Both the position numbers and the translations under genes were made by a program. From Mucilaginibacter sabulilitoris (GTDB lineage Bacteria; Bacteroidota; Bacteroidia; Sphingobacteriales; Sphingobacteriaceae): a DNA stretch of 64,000 bases. Under the pieces are notes generated by a model. It was not told the origin of the DNA, ran no database searches, and worked only from the letters and a program-made list of their open reading frames with translations. Where the stretch lies: NCBI RefSeq assembly GCF_034262375.1, contig NZ_CP139558.1, forward strand, positions 186,001 through 250,000, given 5' to 3'. Shown in pieces: positions 6,746-17,084 of the stretch. How positions within the stretch are numbered: the stretch's first letter is position 1; the number at the start of each line of letters is the position of its first letter.

Positions 6746-9595
6746 ATGATGAACGAAACAACCGTTGACCTGGGCGAACAAAGCGAAGTTGAAGTTTATG
6801 GCGCCAGGGTACATAATTTAAAAAACATTGATGTTTCTTTTCCGCGCAACCAATTGGTAGTTATTACCGGTTTGAGCGGCAGCGGTAAATCGTCGCTGGC
6901 CTTTGATACTATTTATGCCGAAGGGCAGCGCCGTTATATGGAAACATTTTCGGCCTATTCTCGCCAGTTTATGGGCGGCATGGAACGCCCGGATGTGGAT
7001 AAGGTATCGGGCCTGAGCCCTGTTATTGCCATTGAGCAAAAAACAACCAGCAAAAACCCGCGCTCAACCGTGGGCACTATTACCGAGATATATGATTTTA
7101 TGCGCCTGCTTTTTGCCCGTACCGGTGAAGCTTACTCGTACACTACCGGCGAGAAGATGGAGCGCATGAGCGAAGACCAGATACTGAAAACCATTACCGA
7201 AAAATTCGACGGGCAGCCGGTTAACATCCTGGCCCCGGTGGTAAAAGCCCGCAAAGGCCATTATCGCGAACTTTTTGAATCTATACGCAAACAAGGCTAC
7301 TTAAAAGTGTGGATTGACGGCGCCATAACCGACGTTGAACCCAAAATGCAGGTTGACCGTTATAAGATCCACGATATCGACATTGTGGTCGACCGCCTGG
7401 TGATAAGCGAAAAGGACAGCAAACGTTTATATACATCGGTACAAACCGCCCTTAAAATAGCCAAGGGAATTATCCGCATTGGCGATAAGGATAACAACGT
7501 ACATTATTACAGCAAGTACCTGATGGACCCGGTGTCGGGCATATCATATGATGAGCCGCAGCCAAATACCTTTTCCTTTAACTCGCCTTATGGCGCCTGC
7601 GAAAAGTGTAATGGTTTGGGTTACATTTTTGAGGTTGATGAAGCTTCGGTTATCCCCAACCCCAAACTGAGTATCATGAACGGGGGCCTTGCCCCAATTG
7701 GCGAGTACCGCGAAACCTGGATATTCCAGGTATTGAAAGCGCTGGCCAAAAAATATGAATTCTCGTTGTCAACCCCAATCGAAAAATTAACGCCTGAGCA
7801 ACGGGATATTATCCTGAATGGATCGCCGGAGATGATCACCGTGGCGGTGGAGTACAACAAATGGAATGTACAAAGCTACCAGATCACTTTTGACGGTATT
7901 GTGCGCATGCTGGAAGAGCAGCAGGAGCGCCGCGGCGACGAAGGCATGGATGATATGGAAAACTACCGGGTACTTAAAACCTGCCCGGTTTGCGACGGTG
8001 CGCGCCTCAAAAAAGAATCCCTGCATTTTAAGGTTGATAACAAAAACATATTTGAACTGGCCTGTATGGATATCCGTACCCTGCAGGAGTGGTTCACCAA
8101 CCTGGAAGACCGGCTCACCGAACGCCAGAATGTTATCGCCAAAGAAATATTAAAAGAGATCCGTGCCCGCATTGTTTTCCTGCTTGATGTTGGTTTGAGC
8201 TATTTAACGCTTGACCGCACAGCCAAAACCCTTTCGGGTGGCGAGGCACAGCGCATCCGCCTGGCTACGCAAATAGGCTCACAGTTAATGAACGTGATGT
8301 ATATTCTGGATGAGCCCAGCATAGGCCTGCACCAGCGCGATAACGAGCGTTTAATAACCGCCCTTAAAAACCTGCGCGACCTTGGCAATACCGTACTGGT
8401 AGTGGAGCATGATAAGGATATGATACTGGAGGCCGACCATGTAATTGACATGGGGCCGGCAGCAGGCGTTCATGGCGGCGAGGTAGTTGCCGAAGGCACC
8501 CCGGCCGAGCTGATGGCCAAACACACCCTGACCACCTCATACATCAACGGCGAACGCTCCATCGCTATCCCCGCAAAAAGGAGAGAGGGCAACGGCAAAA
8601 CGCTGAGCCTGAAAAAAGCGACAGGCCACAACCTTAAAAAGGTTTCGGTTGATTTTCCGTTAGGCAAACTGATTGGTATTACCGGGGTATCGGGCAGTGG
8701 TAAGTCGAGTTTAATTACCGAAACGCTATACCCTATACTCAATCATCATTTTTTCAGGGCTAAGAAACAGCCTTTGCCTTATGACAAAATTGAGGGTCTC
8801 GAAAACATTGACAAGGTTATCGAGATAGACCAGACACCTATTGGCCGTACGCCGCGCTCAAACCCGGCTACCTACACCGGGGTATTTTCAGATATCCGTA
8901 ACCTGTACGTAGCCCTGCCCGAATCGAGGATCAGGGGTTACAAACCGGGTCGTTTCTCGTTCAACGTAAAAGGCGGCCGGTGCGAAACCTGCCAGGGCGC
9001 CGGCATGAAGGTGATAGAAATGAACTTTTTGCCCGATGTTCAGGTACCATGCGAAGAATGTGGCGGCCGCAGGTATAACCGCGAAACGCTGGAAGTACGT
9101 TACCGCGGCAAATCCATCAGCGATGTGCTCGACATGAGCATTGAAGATGCTACACCATTTTTTGAGCATATCCCATCCATTTATCGCAAGGTAAAAACCT
9201 TAAATGATGTTGGCCTGGGCTATATTACGCTGGGCCAGGCGTCAACTACCCTTTCAGGCGGCGAGGCGCAGCGTGTTAAACTGGCAACAGAGTTGTCAAA
9301 AAAAGATACCGGTAATACTTTTTATATTTTGGATGAACCTACAACCGGCTTGCATTTTGAAGATATCAACGTATTGCTAGGCGTGCTTTATCAGCTGGTT
9401 GATAAAGGCAATACCGTACTGGTTATTGAGCACAACCTTGATGTAATAAAGGTAGTTGACCACGTGATTGATCTTGGCCCCGAAGGCGGATCAGGCGGCG
9501 GCAACATACTTTACTTCGGCACACCCGAAGGCCTGTGCAAGGTAAAAAACAGCTTCACCGGCCAGTTCCTGAAAAAGGAAATGGGAATAAAGTAA
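6746..9595 (+). CDS. uvrA: Excinuclease ABC subunit A (UvrA)
   Basis: A full-length 949-residue UvrA, the damage-recognition ATPase of nucleotide excision repair that works with UvrB and UvrC. Two ABC modules are visible. The first has Walker [10 protein letters not shown], zinc-finger cysteine pairs CEKC and CPVC, signature [12 protein letters not shown] and Walker [11 protein letters not shown]. The second has GVSGSGKSS, the second zinc module CETC and [16 protein letters not shown] and [13 protein letters not shown]. All catalytic and zinc motifs are intact. The start is either the first or second Met (ATGATG). The gene is transcribed alone and flanked on both sides by palindromic repeats. 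Confidence 0.98.
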   Translation: MMNETTVDLGEQSEVEVYGARVHNLKNIDVSFPRNQLVVITGLSGSGKSSLAFDTIYAEGQRRYMETFSAYSRQFMGGMERPDVDKVSGLSPVIAIEQKTTSKNPRSTVGTITEIYDFMRLLFARTGEAYSYTTGEKMERMSEDQILKTITEKFDGQPVNILAPVVKARKGHYRELFESIRKQGYLKVWIDGAITDVEPKMQVDRYKIHDIDIVVDRLVISEKDSKRLYTSVQTALKIAKGIIRIGDKDNNVHYYSKYLMDPVSGISYDEPQPNTFSFNSPYGACEKCNGLGYIFEVDEASVIPNPKLSIMNGGLAPIGEYRETWIFQVLKALAKKYEFSLSTPIEKLTPEQRDIILNGSPEMITVAVEYNKWNVQSYQITFDGIVRMLEEQQERRGDEGMDDMENYRVLKTCPVCDGARLKKESLHFKVDNKNIFELACMDIRTLQEWFTNLEDRLTERQNVIAKEILKEIRARIVFLLDVGLSYLTLDRTAKTLSGGEAQRIRLATQIGSQLMNVMYILDEPSIGLHQRDNERLITALKNLRDLGNTVLVVEHDKDMILEADHVIDMGPAAGVHGGEVVAEGTPAELMAKHTLTTSYINGERSIAIPAKRREGNGKTLSLKKATGHNLKKVSVDFPLGKLIGITGVSGSGKSSLITETLYPILNHHFFRAKKQPLPYDKIEGLENIDKVIEIDQTPIGRTPRSNPATYTGVFSDIRNLYVALPESRIRGYKPGRFSFNVKGGRCETCQGAGMKVIEMNFLPDVQVPCEECGGRRYNRETLEVRYRGKSISDVLDMSIEDATPFFEHIPSIYRKVKTLNDVGLGYITLGQASTTLSGGEAQRVKLATELSKKDTGNTFYILDEPTTGLHFEDINVLLGVLYQLVDKGNTVLVIEHNLDVIKVVDHVIDLGPEGGSGGGNILYFGTPEGLCKVKNSFTGQFLKKEMGIK

Positions 9596-9610
9596 GCCAT
9601 TGCTTGACTA

Positions 9611-9760
9611 TCAGCGTCAAGGCACGAAGCCCCCTCTAAATCTCCCCCAAAGGGGGAGACTTTAAAATGTTTTTTAAAGCCCTCTCCTTTGGAGAGGGTT
9701 GGGTGAGGCTTCGTGCCTCGCAATGACGCGTTGAAGTTTTAAAAACTTCGTAAGTCTTTC
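9611..9760. repeat. Composite nested palindromic repeat downstream of uvrA
   Basis: GGCACGAAGCC (9621-9631) pairs perfectly with GGCTTCGTGCC (9707-9717). Between them are two further hairpins: TCTCCCCC/GGGGGAGA (9641-9659) and CCCTCTCC/GGAGAGGG (9680-9698). After the outer arm come CAATGACGCGTT and GAAGTTTT/AAAACTTC with AAACTTCGTAAGTCT (9743-9757). Those last modules recur after the next gene (11677-11742). It looks like a folded multi-hairpin intergenic element, not a coding sequence. Confidence 0.8.
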
Positions 9761-9874
9761 TGCATAATTCCAAACCAACCTTTAGTAATTACCCCCATTG
9801 CATAAAGGTGATTCACGCATAGCCGTTTTTCTTAATTTTCGTTTTATTAGCTTTAATTAACTATTACTGAAAAA

Positions 9875-11656
9875 ATGAAAAAAACATTCCTACTCCTTTC
9901 CGCTGTAGCTATACTGGCTGCCTGTAATCAAACCAAAACAACCGGTTCTGCCAAAACAGCCAATAAAGAGCTGGCTAAGGTATTTGACAACTACTTTGAA
10001 GAATCATTAAAGTTATACCCGCTCAACGCTACTTATATAGGCGATAACCGCTATAATGACCTGTTGCCTGACGACGGCTCGACCGAATTTTTAGACAAAG
10101 CCAAGGCTTTTTATACCAACTACCTGGCCCAGGTTAAGCATTTTAACCGCGAAGAACTGAATGAAGACGACCAACTTTCGTACGATATTTTTACCTATGA
10201 AGCTCAGCTGGCAATTGATGGCTTTAAAAATCATTTTGAATACATGCCCTTTAACCAGTTTTATGCTTTGCCGCTAACCATAGGTCAACTGGGTTCGGGG
10301 TCTGGCGCTCAGCCATTTAAAACCGTCAAGGATTATAATGATTGGCTTAAACGTGTTTCGGCATTTTCTATCTGGGCAGATACCGCCATCAGTAATTTCG
10401 ACAAAGGCATTAAAGCCGGCGTGGTTTTACCAAAAGCGCTGGTTATAAAAATGATTCCGGAGCTGACGGACCTCGTAGTTACCGATCCCACAAAAAGCCT
10501 GTTCTATGGACCAATAACCAATCTGCCTAAAGATTTTTCAGAAGCCGATAAAAAACAGTTGACCGATGCTTATAAAAAAGCCATTACCACTACCATATCG
10601 CCCACATACAAAAAACTGGCCGACTACTTAAAAACCCAATACCTGTCTCATGCCCGTACCACATCGGGCTATTCATCACTGCCGGATGGTACCGCCAAGT
10701 ACGCTTACTTAGTAAAGCAGCAAACCACCACTGATAAAACCGCCGAAGAAATTTACCAGATTGGTTTGAAAGAGGTAAGCCGCATACGTGGTTTAATGGA
10801 TAGTATAAAAACCAGCGTTGGCTTTAAGGGCGATCTAAAAGCGTTTTTTGAATACATGAAAACCGACCCTAAGTTTACTCCTTACAAAACCCCGAAAGAT
10901 GTTTTAGATGCTTTTGAAAACATCCATAAGCGCATGGAGCCAAATCTTAAGAAAATGTTTAACCATGTGCCTAAAACCCCGTTCGAGATCAGGCAAACTG
11001 AAGCATTCAGGGCAGCATCGGCCAGCGCCGAATACAATGCAGGTTCGGCAGATGGCAGCAGGCCGGGCATATTTTATGTACCAATATTGGATGCCACTAA
11101 GTTTAATGTCACCTCGGGAATGGAATCATTATTCCTGCACGAGGCCATACCCGGGCATCACTACCAGATATCGCTTACGCAGGAAAACGCGTCGTTACCA
11201 AAGTTCCGCAGGTTTGATGGCAGCGAGAACGCTTATGTTGAAGGTTGGGCTTTATACTGCGAATCGTTGGGAAAAGAACTTGGCTTATACACCGACCCAT
11301 ACCAATATATGGGCGCGCTCGGCGATGAAATACACCGCGCCATCAGGTTGGTGGTTGATGTAGCCATACATACCAAAGGCATGAACCGTGAACAATCCAT
11401 TAAATACATGATGGATAACGAAGCTATAAGCGAACAAGGCGCTACCGCCGAAATTGAACGCTACATGGCCATCCCGGGCCAGGCGTTAGGTTATAAAATG
11501 GGCGCCCTCAAAATACGCGAGCTCCGCAATAAGTACGAAAAACAACTGGGCAGCAAGTTTAACCTTGCCGAATTCCATAACCAGGTCTTGAAAGACGGAG
11601 CCATGCCACTGGCCGTTTTCGAAAGCAAAATGGATGCCTGGGCCGCAAAGCAATAA
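9875..11656 (+). CDS. DUF885 family lipoprotein (zinc metallopeptidase-like)
   Basis: A 593-residue protein with a lipoprotein signal (MKKTFLLLSAVAILAAC, Cys17). The body has the DUF885 pattern of mostly helical segments and a zinc-binding motif HEAIPGHHYQ, followed by ENAYVEGWALYCESLGKELG. This arrangement resembles HExxH-type gluzincin peptidases such as M32-like carboxypeptidases. Many members are annotated only as DUF885 and predicted to be membrane-tethered peptidases in the periplasm. The gene is a single unit ending in a strong terminator and is bracketed by related palindromic modules. The metal motif is seen directly; the peptidase role is inferred. Confidence 0.88.
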   Translation: MKKTFLLLSAVAILAACNQTKTTGSAKTANKELAKVFDNYFEESLKLYPLNATYIGDNRYNDLLPDDGSTEFLDKAKAFYTNYLAQVKHFNREELNEDDQLSYDIFTYEAQLAIDGFKNHFEYMPFNQFYALPLTIGQLGSGSGAQPFKTVKDYNDWLKRVSAFSIWADTAISNFDKGIKAGVVLPKALVIKMIPELTDLVVTDPTKSLFYGPITNLPKDFSEADKKQLTDAYKKAITTTISPTYKKLADYLKTQYLSHARTTSGYSSLPDGTAKYAYLVKQQTTTDKTAEEIYQIGLKEVSRIRGLMDSIKTSVGFKGDLKAFFEYMKTDPKFTPYKTPKDVLDAFENIHKRMEPNLKKMFNHVPKTPFEIRQTEAFRAASASAEYNAGSADGSRPGIFYVPILDATKFNVTSGMESLFLHEAIPGHHYQISLTQENASLPKFRRFDGSENAYVEGWALYCESLGKELGLYTDPYQYMGALGDEIHRAIRLVVDVAIHTKGMNREQSIKYMMDNEAISEQGATAEIERYMAIPGQALGYKMGALKIRELRNKYEKQLGSKFNLAEFHNQVLKDGAMPLAVFESKMDAWAAKQ

Positions 11657-11676
11657 ATCATTAAGAGCCTATTTAA

Positions 11677-11708
11677 AGACTTACGAAGTTTTAAAACTTC
11701 GTAAGTCT
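11677..11708. repeat. 32-bp perfect palindrome
   Basis: The left half AGACTTACGAAGTTTT (11677-11692) is the exact reverse complement of the right half (11693-11708), with no spacer. The half AAACTTCGTAAGTCT also occurs at 9743-9757. The palindrome sits 20 bp after the DUF885 stop codon, ahead of the true terminator. Confidence 0.9.
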
Positions 11709-11725
11709 CTCTTTAAAAAGTTCCG

Positions 11726-11748
11726 CGCGTCACAATGACGCGTTTTTT
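11726..11748 (+). terminator. Intrinsic terminator of the DUF885 gene
   Basis: CGCGTCA (11726-11732), loop CAA, TGACGCG (11736-11742), then six T. The right half matches CAATGACGCGTT in the repeat at 9721-9732. Confidence 0.85.
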
Positions 11749-11863
11749 ATAGTATCTGCCCGGTCATTTCTATTTTTAACTTCACCCTTACTTCACATTG
11801 CAACAATACTTTTGCACAAGCACATTTAAAATTTTACCATTTTTGCATCTAAAATTTCAATAA

Positions 11864-12259
11864 GTGCGGAATAACAACTTAGATACGGTTAAGAAGCTGC
11901 AGGTAATTATTTTAGTTACATGCTACTTTTTTATTGCCGTATCGCATATGTTTTTTTTGCCCAGGCTAACGCAGCTGGCAAGTAAAAACAACATGAGCCA
12001 TAATTCTATTTTTAAAAGGACCGCCGAATACTCGTTAAACCAGGCTAATCATATTAATTTTTTGCAGCGTACCGATAAGTTTATCGTTAATGATAAAAAG
12101 TCGGCTATTGACCTGCTCAATATGGTAATCAGCAGTTTTATTTTATTACTGTTCCTGCAACGCATCTGGAAACTCAATCCAAAGCATTTCCTTGCATTCA
12201 GGCGCTTGCACCTTAACTATCAATATACTTACCTCTCTTTCTGCACATTTAAAATTTGA
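11864..12259 (+). CDS. Small membrane protein of unknown function
   Basis: A 131-residue frame starting at GTG 11864. It has two hydrophobic segments, about residues 12-32 (VIILVTCYFFIAVSHMFF) and 82-102 (LLNMVISSFILLLFLQRIW), separated by a polar stretch with several Asn and Lys. The C-terminus is basic and aromatic. I recognise no family. It lies upstream of, and on the same strand as, the TolC/RND operon but 170 bp away, so co-transcription is uncertain. A TACTTTTG at 11807-11814 could be its -7 element. Confidence 0.55.
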   Translation: MRNNNLDTVKKLQVIILVTCYFFIAVSHMFFLPRLTQLASKNNMSHNSIFKRTAEYSLNQANHINFLQRTDKFIVNDKKSAIDLLNMVISSFILLLFLQRIWKLNPKHFLAFRRLHLNYQYTYLSFCTFKI

Positions 12260-12406
12260 TACAGTTGCCCGACCGGGCATAAGCAAAACGCTTATTATCA
12301 AGTATTCAAATTAATTTATCTGTCATTTACCGGTATCAGTTACATTATTACGGCTTATGGTCACGCATTAACGCGCAGCCAGCAGCTCAATATATCAGGA
12401 TAACGG

Positions 12407-12431
12407 TATAAGTTCATATAGCAAACTTATA
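12407..12431 (+). promoter_or_regulatory. Dyad abutting the TolC start codon
   Basis: TATAAGTT (12407-12414) and AACTTATA (12424-12431) form an 8-bp inverted repeat with a 9-base centre. Its last base is the A of the ATG. It could be an operator for a local repressor or an RNA hairpin limiting initiation. Confidence 0.4.
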
Positions 12432-13819
12432 TGCAAAGTTTTAAAAAAAATGTACTCATAGCGGCGGGCCTGCTCATTGCCATGAATACTTATGCGCAGC
12501 AAAGCAACCCGCCCATTGGTTTAAAAACGCTGCTTAATCAGGTTGATCAGAACGCGCCAACACTGCTAACTGATTCGGCCGCCATTGGCATTCGCCGGGC
12601 ACAGGCCGCCGAAACGCGCAGCAACTGGTTACCCAACTTAAAATTAAATTACCAGGCCGATATCGGCACCAACAACAATGTGGCGGGACCGTATTTTACT
12701 TTTGGCATTATCCCGTCCAATTCAAAAGTACGCACCGAAAGTAATACAACAACCGTATCGGCAAACGTAGGTGTTGCGGCGCTCGACTGGGAAATTTACA
12801 ACTTTGGCGCTTATGGCGCTCAAAATAAAGTAGCCAATTCTGACGTGCAGGTAGAGCAGAATCAATTTGCCCGCTCACGCTACCAATTACAGGCTTATAC
12901 CATTAATAATTATCTGCAATTATTAAGGCTGCATGATTTGCTAACCATACAGGCCCGTAACATACAGCGCAACGTCGAGATTCGCCGCTCTATCCAGTCG
13001 CTGGCCAAAAGCGGCGTAAGGGCCGGGGTTGATACCAGTATTTCAGAAGCCGAACTATCAAAGGCCCGGTTAAATTATATCGAGCTCAGCAACCAGGAAA
13101 AGCAGGTACAACTGCAGCTTTCGGCGGTAAGTGGTCTGCCATATCAATCCATCATTCCTGATACTACTGCCGAAATAATGCTGATGGGCCAATCGCCGGT
13201 TTTACAATCTTTAAGTCCGGATACGGTGAACCACCCCCTCATCAATTATTACAGGTCGGTATATCAAAACAGCCTGCAACGGGAAAACCTGGTTAAAAAA
13301 AGTTATAACCCTAAGATATTGTTAGAGGGCGCCGTTTGGGGCCGGGGTTCCAGTATTGATGCCAACGACCATTTCAACAGCCTGTCAAGCGGCTGGGGTT
13401 TTGATCGTAACAACTATCTGGTTGGTATCGGCATATCCTACAACCTGGTCGATCTGCGCCGCCGGCAGCTTAAACTGCACACCCAAAAAGCCACTACCAG
13501 TTATAATGCGCAGAAACTGGCCGAGCAGAAGCAAATGCTCTCCATCAGCGCCAGCCAGGCCAATGTTGAGCTGGAAACCGCCCGGCAGCGCCTGCAGGAA
13601 ATCCCCCATCAGTTAAAGGCAGCCAATGACGGCTATCGCCAGAAACTTTCCCTGTATAAAAACGGGTTAACGGATATTATTGAGCTCAACGCAGCTCTCA
13701 ATATCCTATACCGTGCCGAAACAGATTACGCGCAGGCTAAATACACCTATTCGGGCGCGCTGTTCCAGAAAGCGGTTACCGAAAATCAGGTAAATACAGT
13801 TTTAAACCTTTTAAAATAA
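12431..13819 (+). CDS. TolC-family outer membrane efflux protein
   Basis: A 462-residue protein with a signal peptide (MQSFKKNVLIAAGLLIAMNTYAQ) and two outer membrane efflux protein repeats made of long amphipathic helices. An example is the segment near residues 150-235, ending in SEAELSKARLNYIELSNQEKQVQLQLS; the second repeat closes with DIIELNAALNILYRAETDYAQAKYTYSGAL. This is the outer membrane channel of a tripartite pump. It is 7 bp upstream of the RND gene and heads the operon. Confidence in the family is high; substrate unknown. Confidence 0.92.
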   Translation: MQSFKKNVLIAAGLLIAMNTYAQQSNPPIGLKTLLNQVDQNAPTLLTDSAAIGIRRAQAAETRSNWLPNLKLNYQADIGTNNNVAGPYFTFGIIPSNSKVRTESNTTTVSANVGVAALDWEIYNFGAYGAQNKVANSDVQVEQNQFARSRYQLQAYTINNYLQLLRLHDLLTIQARNIQRNVEIRRSIQSLAKSGVRAGVDTSISEAELSKARLNYIELSNQEKQVQLQLSAVSGLPYQSIIPDTTAEIMLMGQSPVLQSLSPDTVNHPLINYYRSVYQNSLQRENLVKKSYNPKILLEGAVWGRGSSIDANDHFNSLSSGWGFDRNNYLVGIGISYNLVDLRRRQLKLHTQKATTSYNAQKLAEQKQMLSISASQANVELETARQRLQEIPHQLKAANDGYRQKLSLYKNGLTDIIELNAALNILYRAETDYAQAKYTYSGALFQKAVTENQVNTVLNLLK

Positions 13820-13826
13820 TTTAACT

Positions 13827-16800
13827 ATGTCAATGGTCACATCCGCACTAAAAAGGCCCATTACCACGGTGGTGATCACCGTGAGCCTTTTGATATTTGC
13901 AGTGCTCAGTGCAATAAAAATACCCATAGATATTTTCCCGCAGTTAAACCTGCCCACCATCTATGTAATTGAGTCGTATGGCGGTATGTCGCCGCAGCAA
14001 ATGGAGGGGTTTTTCTCCACCCGCCTGCAGGATCAGTTTTTGTATGTAAACGGGGTGAAAACCATCACCAGTAAAAACATACAGGGCTTAACCATGCTTA
14101 AGCTGAGTTTTTATGAAAGCACAGATATGGCCGAGGCCGAAGCCCAGGTAGCGCTGCAGGTTAACCGTGCCATGAAGTTTTTTCCTCCCGGCGCTTTGCC
14201 CCCACAGGTAGTGCGTTTTGATGCGTCGTCATTGCCGGTTGGGCAGCTGGTGTTATCTGCACCCTCGCGGAGCCTGAAAGAAATATATGACATGGCCGCA
14301 ACCCGCATCAGGCCCATGTTTGCATCGGTTCCGGGCTTATCCGCCCCGCCGCCTTTTGGAGCCAATTCCCGCTCCATAACCGTAAATGTTGACCCCAATA
14401 AATTACGCAGCTATAACCTGACATCCGATCAGGTGGTAGAAGCGTTGGCAAAGTTCAACGTGATGTCGCCATCGGGCTATCTTCGTATGGATAATACCAT
14501 GTTTGTTACAGCCATCAATACGCTGGTTAAGCAGGTTGATGAATTTGGCAACATTCCGGTGGTAACTAAAAACGGGGTGCCTATTCTTGTAAAAGATGTA
14601 GCCCGTGTGGCCGATGCCAGTGACGTTACGGTTGATTACGCGCTCATTAACGGCAAACGCTCGGTATATATCCCGGTTGTAAAAACGGCTGATGCCAGTA
14701 CCTGGAGCGTGGTACAATCGCTCAAAGGCAAGATACCCGAAATGCAGAACCTGTTGCCTGAAGATGTAAAGATCTCTTATGAATTTGACCAGTCGGTATT
14801 TGTGATCAACGCGGTAAAAAGCCTCATGACAGAGGGTGGCTTAGGCGCGCTCCTTACCGGCCTCATGGTATTACTATTTCTGCGCGACTGGCGAAGCAGC
14901 CTCATCGTGGTGATCACCATACCGGTTTCTATCCTGATTGGGGTGCTGCTGCTAAGCCTTTTCGGGCAAACGATTAACATCATGACGCTGAGCGGGCTCG
15001 CGCTGGCCATAGGTATCCTGGTTGACCAGGCTACGGTAACCATCGAAAACATACACCAGCACCTGGAAATGGGTAAAAACAAGGCCCAGGCTATTTATGA
15101 TGCCTGCGAAGAAATTTCCTTCCCGTTATTACTCATACTGCTTTGTATTCTGGCTGTATTCGCGCCATCGTTCCTGATGAACGGGGTACCCAAGGCCATG
15201 TTTTTGCCTTTATCCATGTCAATAGGGTTAACCATGATCGTATCATACGTGCTGGCGCAAACCCTGGTTCCTATTTTATCAAACTGGCTCATCAAGGCCG
15301 AAACCTATCAGCACTATGAACACGGCGAATTGCACGCCCACGCGGGTGAAGCCCTGAACAAGCCGCAGGAGGGGCAGATCATTCACCACTTAAAACAAGA
15401 GCAGCAGCACCCCGAAAAGAATGACCTTTTTGAACGGGTAAAATTGCGCTTTATGCACATTATACAAAGTTGGATGCCTGCCAAAAAGATCATCGTTCCG
15501 GTTTACCTTATTGTGGTAATTGCCCTGGCAGGTTTATGTTTTGTTTTTATTGGGAAGGATATGATGCCAAAACTGAATAACGGCCAGTTCCAGATCAGGA
15601 TAAAAGAACCCGACGGCACGCGGCTGGAACGCACCGAAGATAAACTGAAACAGGTGCTGCAAATTATTGACAGTACGGTAAATCATCATGTAGCCATCAG
15701 TTCGGGCTATGTGGGGCTTATACCCAGCAGCTATGGTTCCAGCAACATGTACATATTTAATACGGGTACGCATGAAGCTGTTTTGCAGGTTAACCTCGAC
15801 CCTGAATATAAAATGAACATGGATGAGCTGAAAGACGCGCTCCGCAAAAACATAGCCTCCAGGCTGCCCGATCTCCGCCTTACTTTTGAACCTATTGACA
15901 TGACCGAAAAGATCATGAGCCAGGGAGCTTCTACACCTATAGAAATACGGGTAGCAGGGAAAGACATGGCGCAGATAGAGGGCTATGCCAATAAAGTACT
16001 GACGAAACTGAAAAATATCCCGTACCTGCGCGACGTGCAAATTGTACAGCCGCTCAGGTTCCCGGTAGTAACCATCACTTTAGACAGGCTGAAGGCAGCG
16101 CAACTGGGTTTAAACGTTACCGATATTGCCCGCTCGGTTACTGCCAGTACCTCTTCCAGTCGTTTTACCGAAAAAAACCAGTGGCTGGATGAAAAATCGG
16201 CCTATACCTATCAGGTACAGGTGCAAATTCCCGAATATGTAATGAATAACATGGCCGAGCTCAAAGAAATTCCGCTGGTAAAAGGGCAAAACACACCAGT
16301 ATTGGGAGATATTGCCACTTTTAAAGTAAAATACGTTCCGGGCGAATATGACCGGTCGGGCCCTCGGCGTTTCCTTACCGTAAGCGCCAACATTTACAAA
16401 AAAGATCTGGGCACCGCTACAAACGACGTACAACAGGCTATCAAATCGGTAGGCGCACCACCACGTGGCTTACTGGCCGAGGTAAAAGGGATGTCGAGCC
16501 TACTGACCGAAACGTTAACCAGTTTACAGAACGGGTTGCTGTTTGCTATTTTGGTGATACTCTTACTACTGGCCGCCAATTATCAATCGTTTAAATTATC
16601 GCTTACAGTACTGTCAACCGTACCGGCGGTTATACTGGGTTCTTTAACAGCATTACTGCTCACAGGTTCAACACTTAACCTCCAATCGTACATGGGTATG
16701 ATCATGTCAACCGGGGTTTCGGTGGCCAACGCCATCCTGATTGTAACCAATGCCGAAACCTTAAGGTTGGAATACAAAGATGCAACCCGGGCAGCCGTTA

Positions 16801-17084
16801 TCAGTGCATCTATCCGGTTAAGGCCAATTCTGATGACCAGTTTGGCCATGATGGCCGGCATGGTCCCGATGGCATCGGGCATGGGCGAAGCGGGGGAACA
16901 AACCGCGCCACTTGGCCGGGCCGTTATCGGCGGGCTGTTTGCCTCCACCATTGCGGCCCTGTTCATATTGCCGCAGGTATTTGCCTGGGTTCAGCAAAAA
17001 ACAACTTATAAATCGCCGTCATTAATGGAGGGCGTAAAAACCAATCAAACTAAAGAACTTCAAACTTTAAGCATAGAGCCATGA
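13827..17084 (+). CDS. RND efflux transporter, inner membrane permease
   Basis: At 1085 residues this is a full-length AcrB/HAE-type pump with twelve expected membrane segments and two large periplasmic loops. The N-terminus reads SALKRPITTVVITVSLLIF, and TM4 carries GILVDQATVTIENIH. Two features are unusual against AcrB: the TM4 Asp pair is Asp400-Gln401 instead of Asp-Asp, and the TM10 Lys is Ala967 (TGVSVANAILIV). A hydrophilic, His-rich stretch at about residues 491-531 links the two halves. The gene follows TolC by 7 bp and overlaps the fusion-protein gene by 4 bp. It probably exports small molecules using the proton gradient; substrate unknown. Confidence 0.93.
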   Translation: MSMVTSALKRPITTVVITVSLLIFAVLSAIKIPIDIFPQLNLPTIYVIESYGGMSPQQMEGFFSTRLQDQFLYVNGVKTITSKNIQGLTMLKLSFYESTDMAEAEAQVALQVNRAMKFFPPGALPPQVVRFDASSLPVGQLVLSAPSRSLKEIYDMAATRIRPMFASVPGLSAPPPFGANSRSITVNVDPNKLRSYNLTSDQVVEALAKFNVMSPSGYLRMDNTMFVTAINTLVKQVDEFGNIPVVTKNGVPILVKDVARVADASDVTVDYALINGKRSVYIPVVKTADASTWSVVQSLKGKIPEMQNLLPEDVKISYEFDQSVFVINAVKSLMTEGGLGALLTGLMVLLFLRDWRSSLIVVITIPVSILIGVLLLSLFGQTINIMTLSGLALAIGILVDQATVTIENIHQHLEMGKNKAQAIYDACEEISFPLLLILLCILAVFAPSFLMNGVPKAMFLPLSMSIGLTMIVSYVLAQTLVPILSNWLIKAETYQHYEHGELHAHAGEALNKPQEGQIIHHLKQEQQHPEKNDLFERVKLRFMHIIQSWMPAKKIIVPVYLIVVIALAGLCFVFIGKDMMPKLNNGQFQIRIKEPDGTRLERTEDKLKQVLQIIDSTVNHHVAISSGYVGLIPSSYGSSNMYIFNTGTHEAVLQVNLDPEYKMNMDELKDALRKNIASRLPDLRLTFEPIDMTEKIMSQGASTPIEIRVAGKDMAQIEGYANKVLTKLKNIPYLRDVQIVQPLRFPVVTITLDRLKAAQLGLNVTDIARSVTASTSSSRFTEKNQWLDEKSAYTYQVQVQIPEYVMNNMAELKEIPLVKGQNTPVLGDIATFKVKYVPGEYDRSGPRRFLTVSANIYKKDLGTATNDVQQAIKSVGAPPRGLLAEVKGMSSLLTETLTSLQNGLLFAILVILLLLAANYQSFKLSLTVLSTVPAVILGSLTALLLTGSTLNLQSYMGMIMSTGVSVANAILIVTNAETLRLEYKDATRAAVISASIRLRPILMTSLAMMAGMVPMASGMGEAGEQTAPLGRAVIGGLFASTIAALFILPQVFAWVQQKTTYKSPSLMEGVKTNQTKELQTLSIEP

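Noticed and set aside
15534..16040. 168-residue minus-strand frame inside the RND gene.
   Set aside because: Antisense shadow of a conserved, full-length RND coding sequence.
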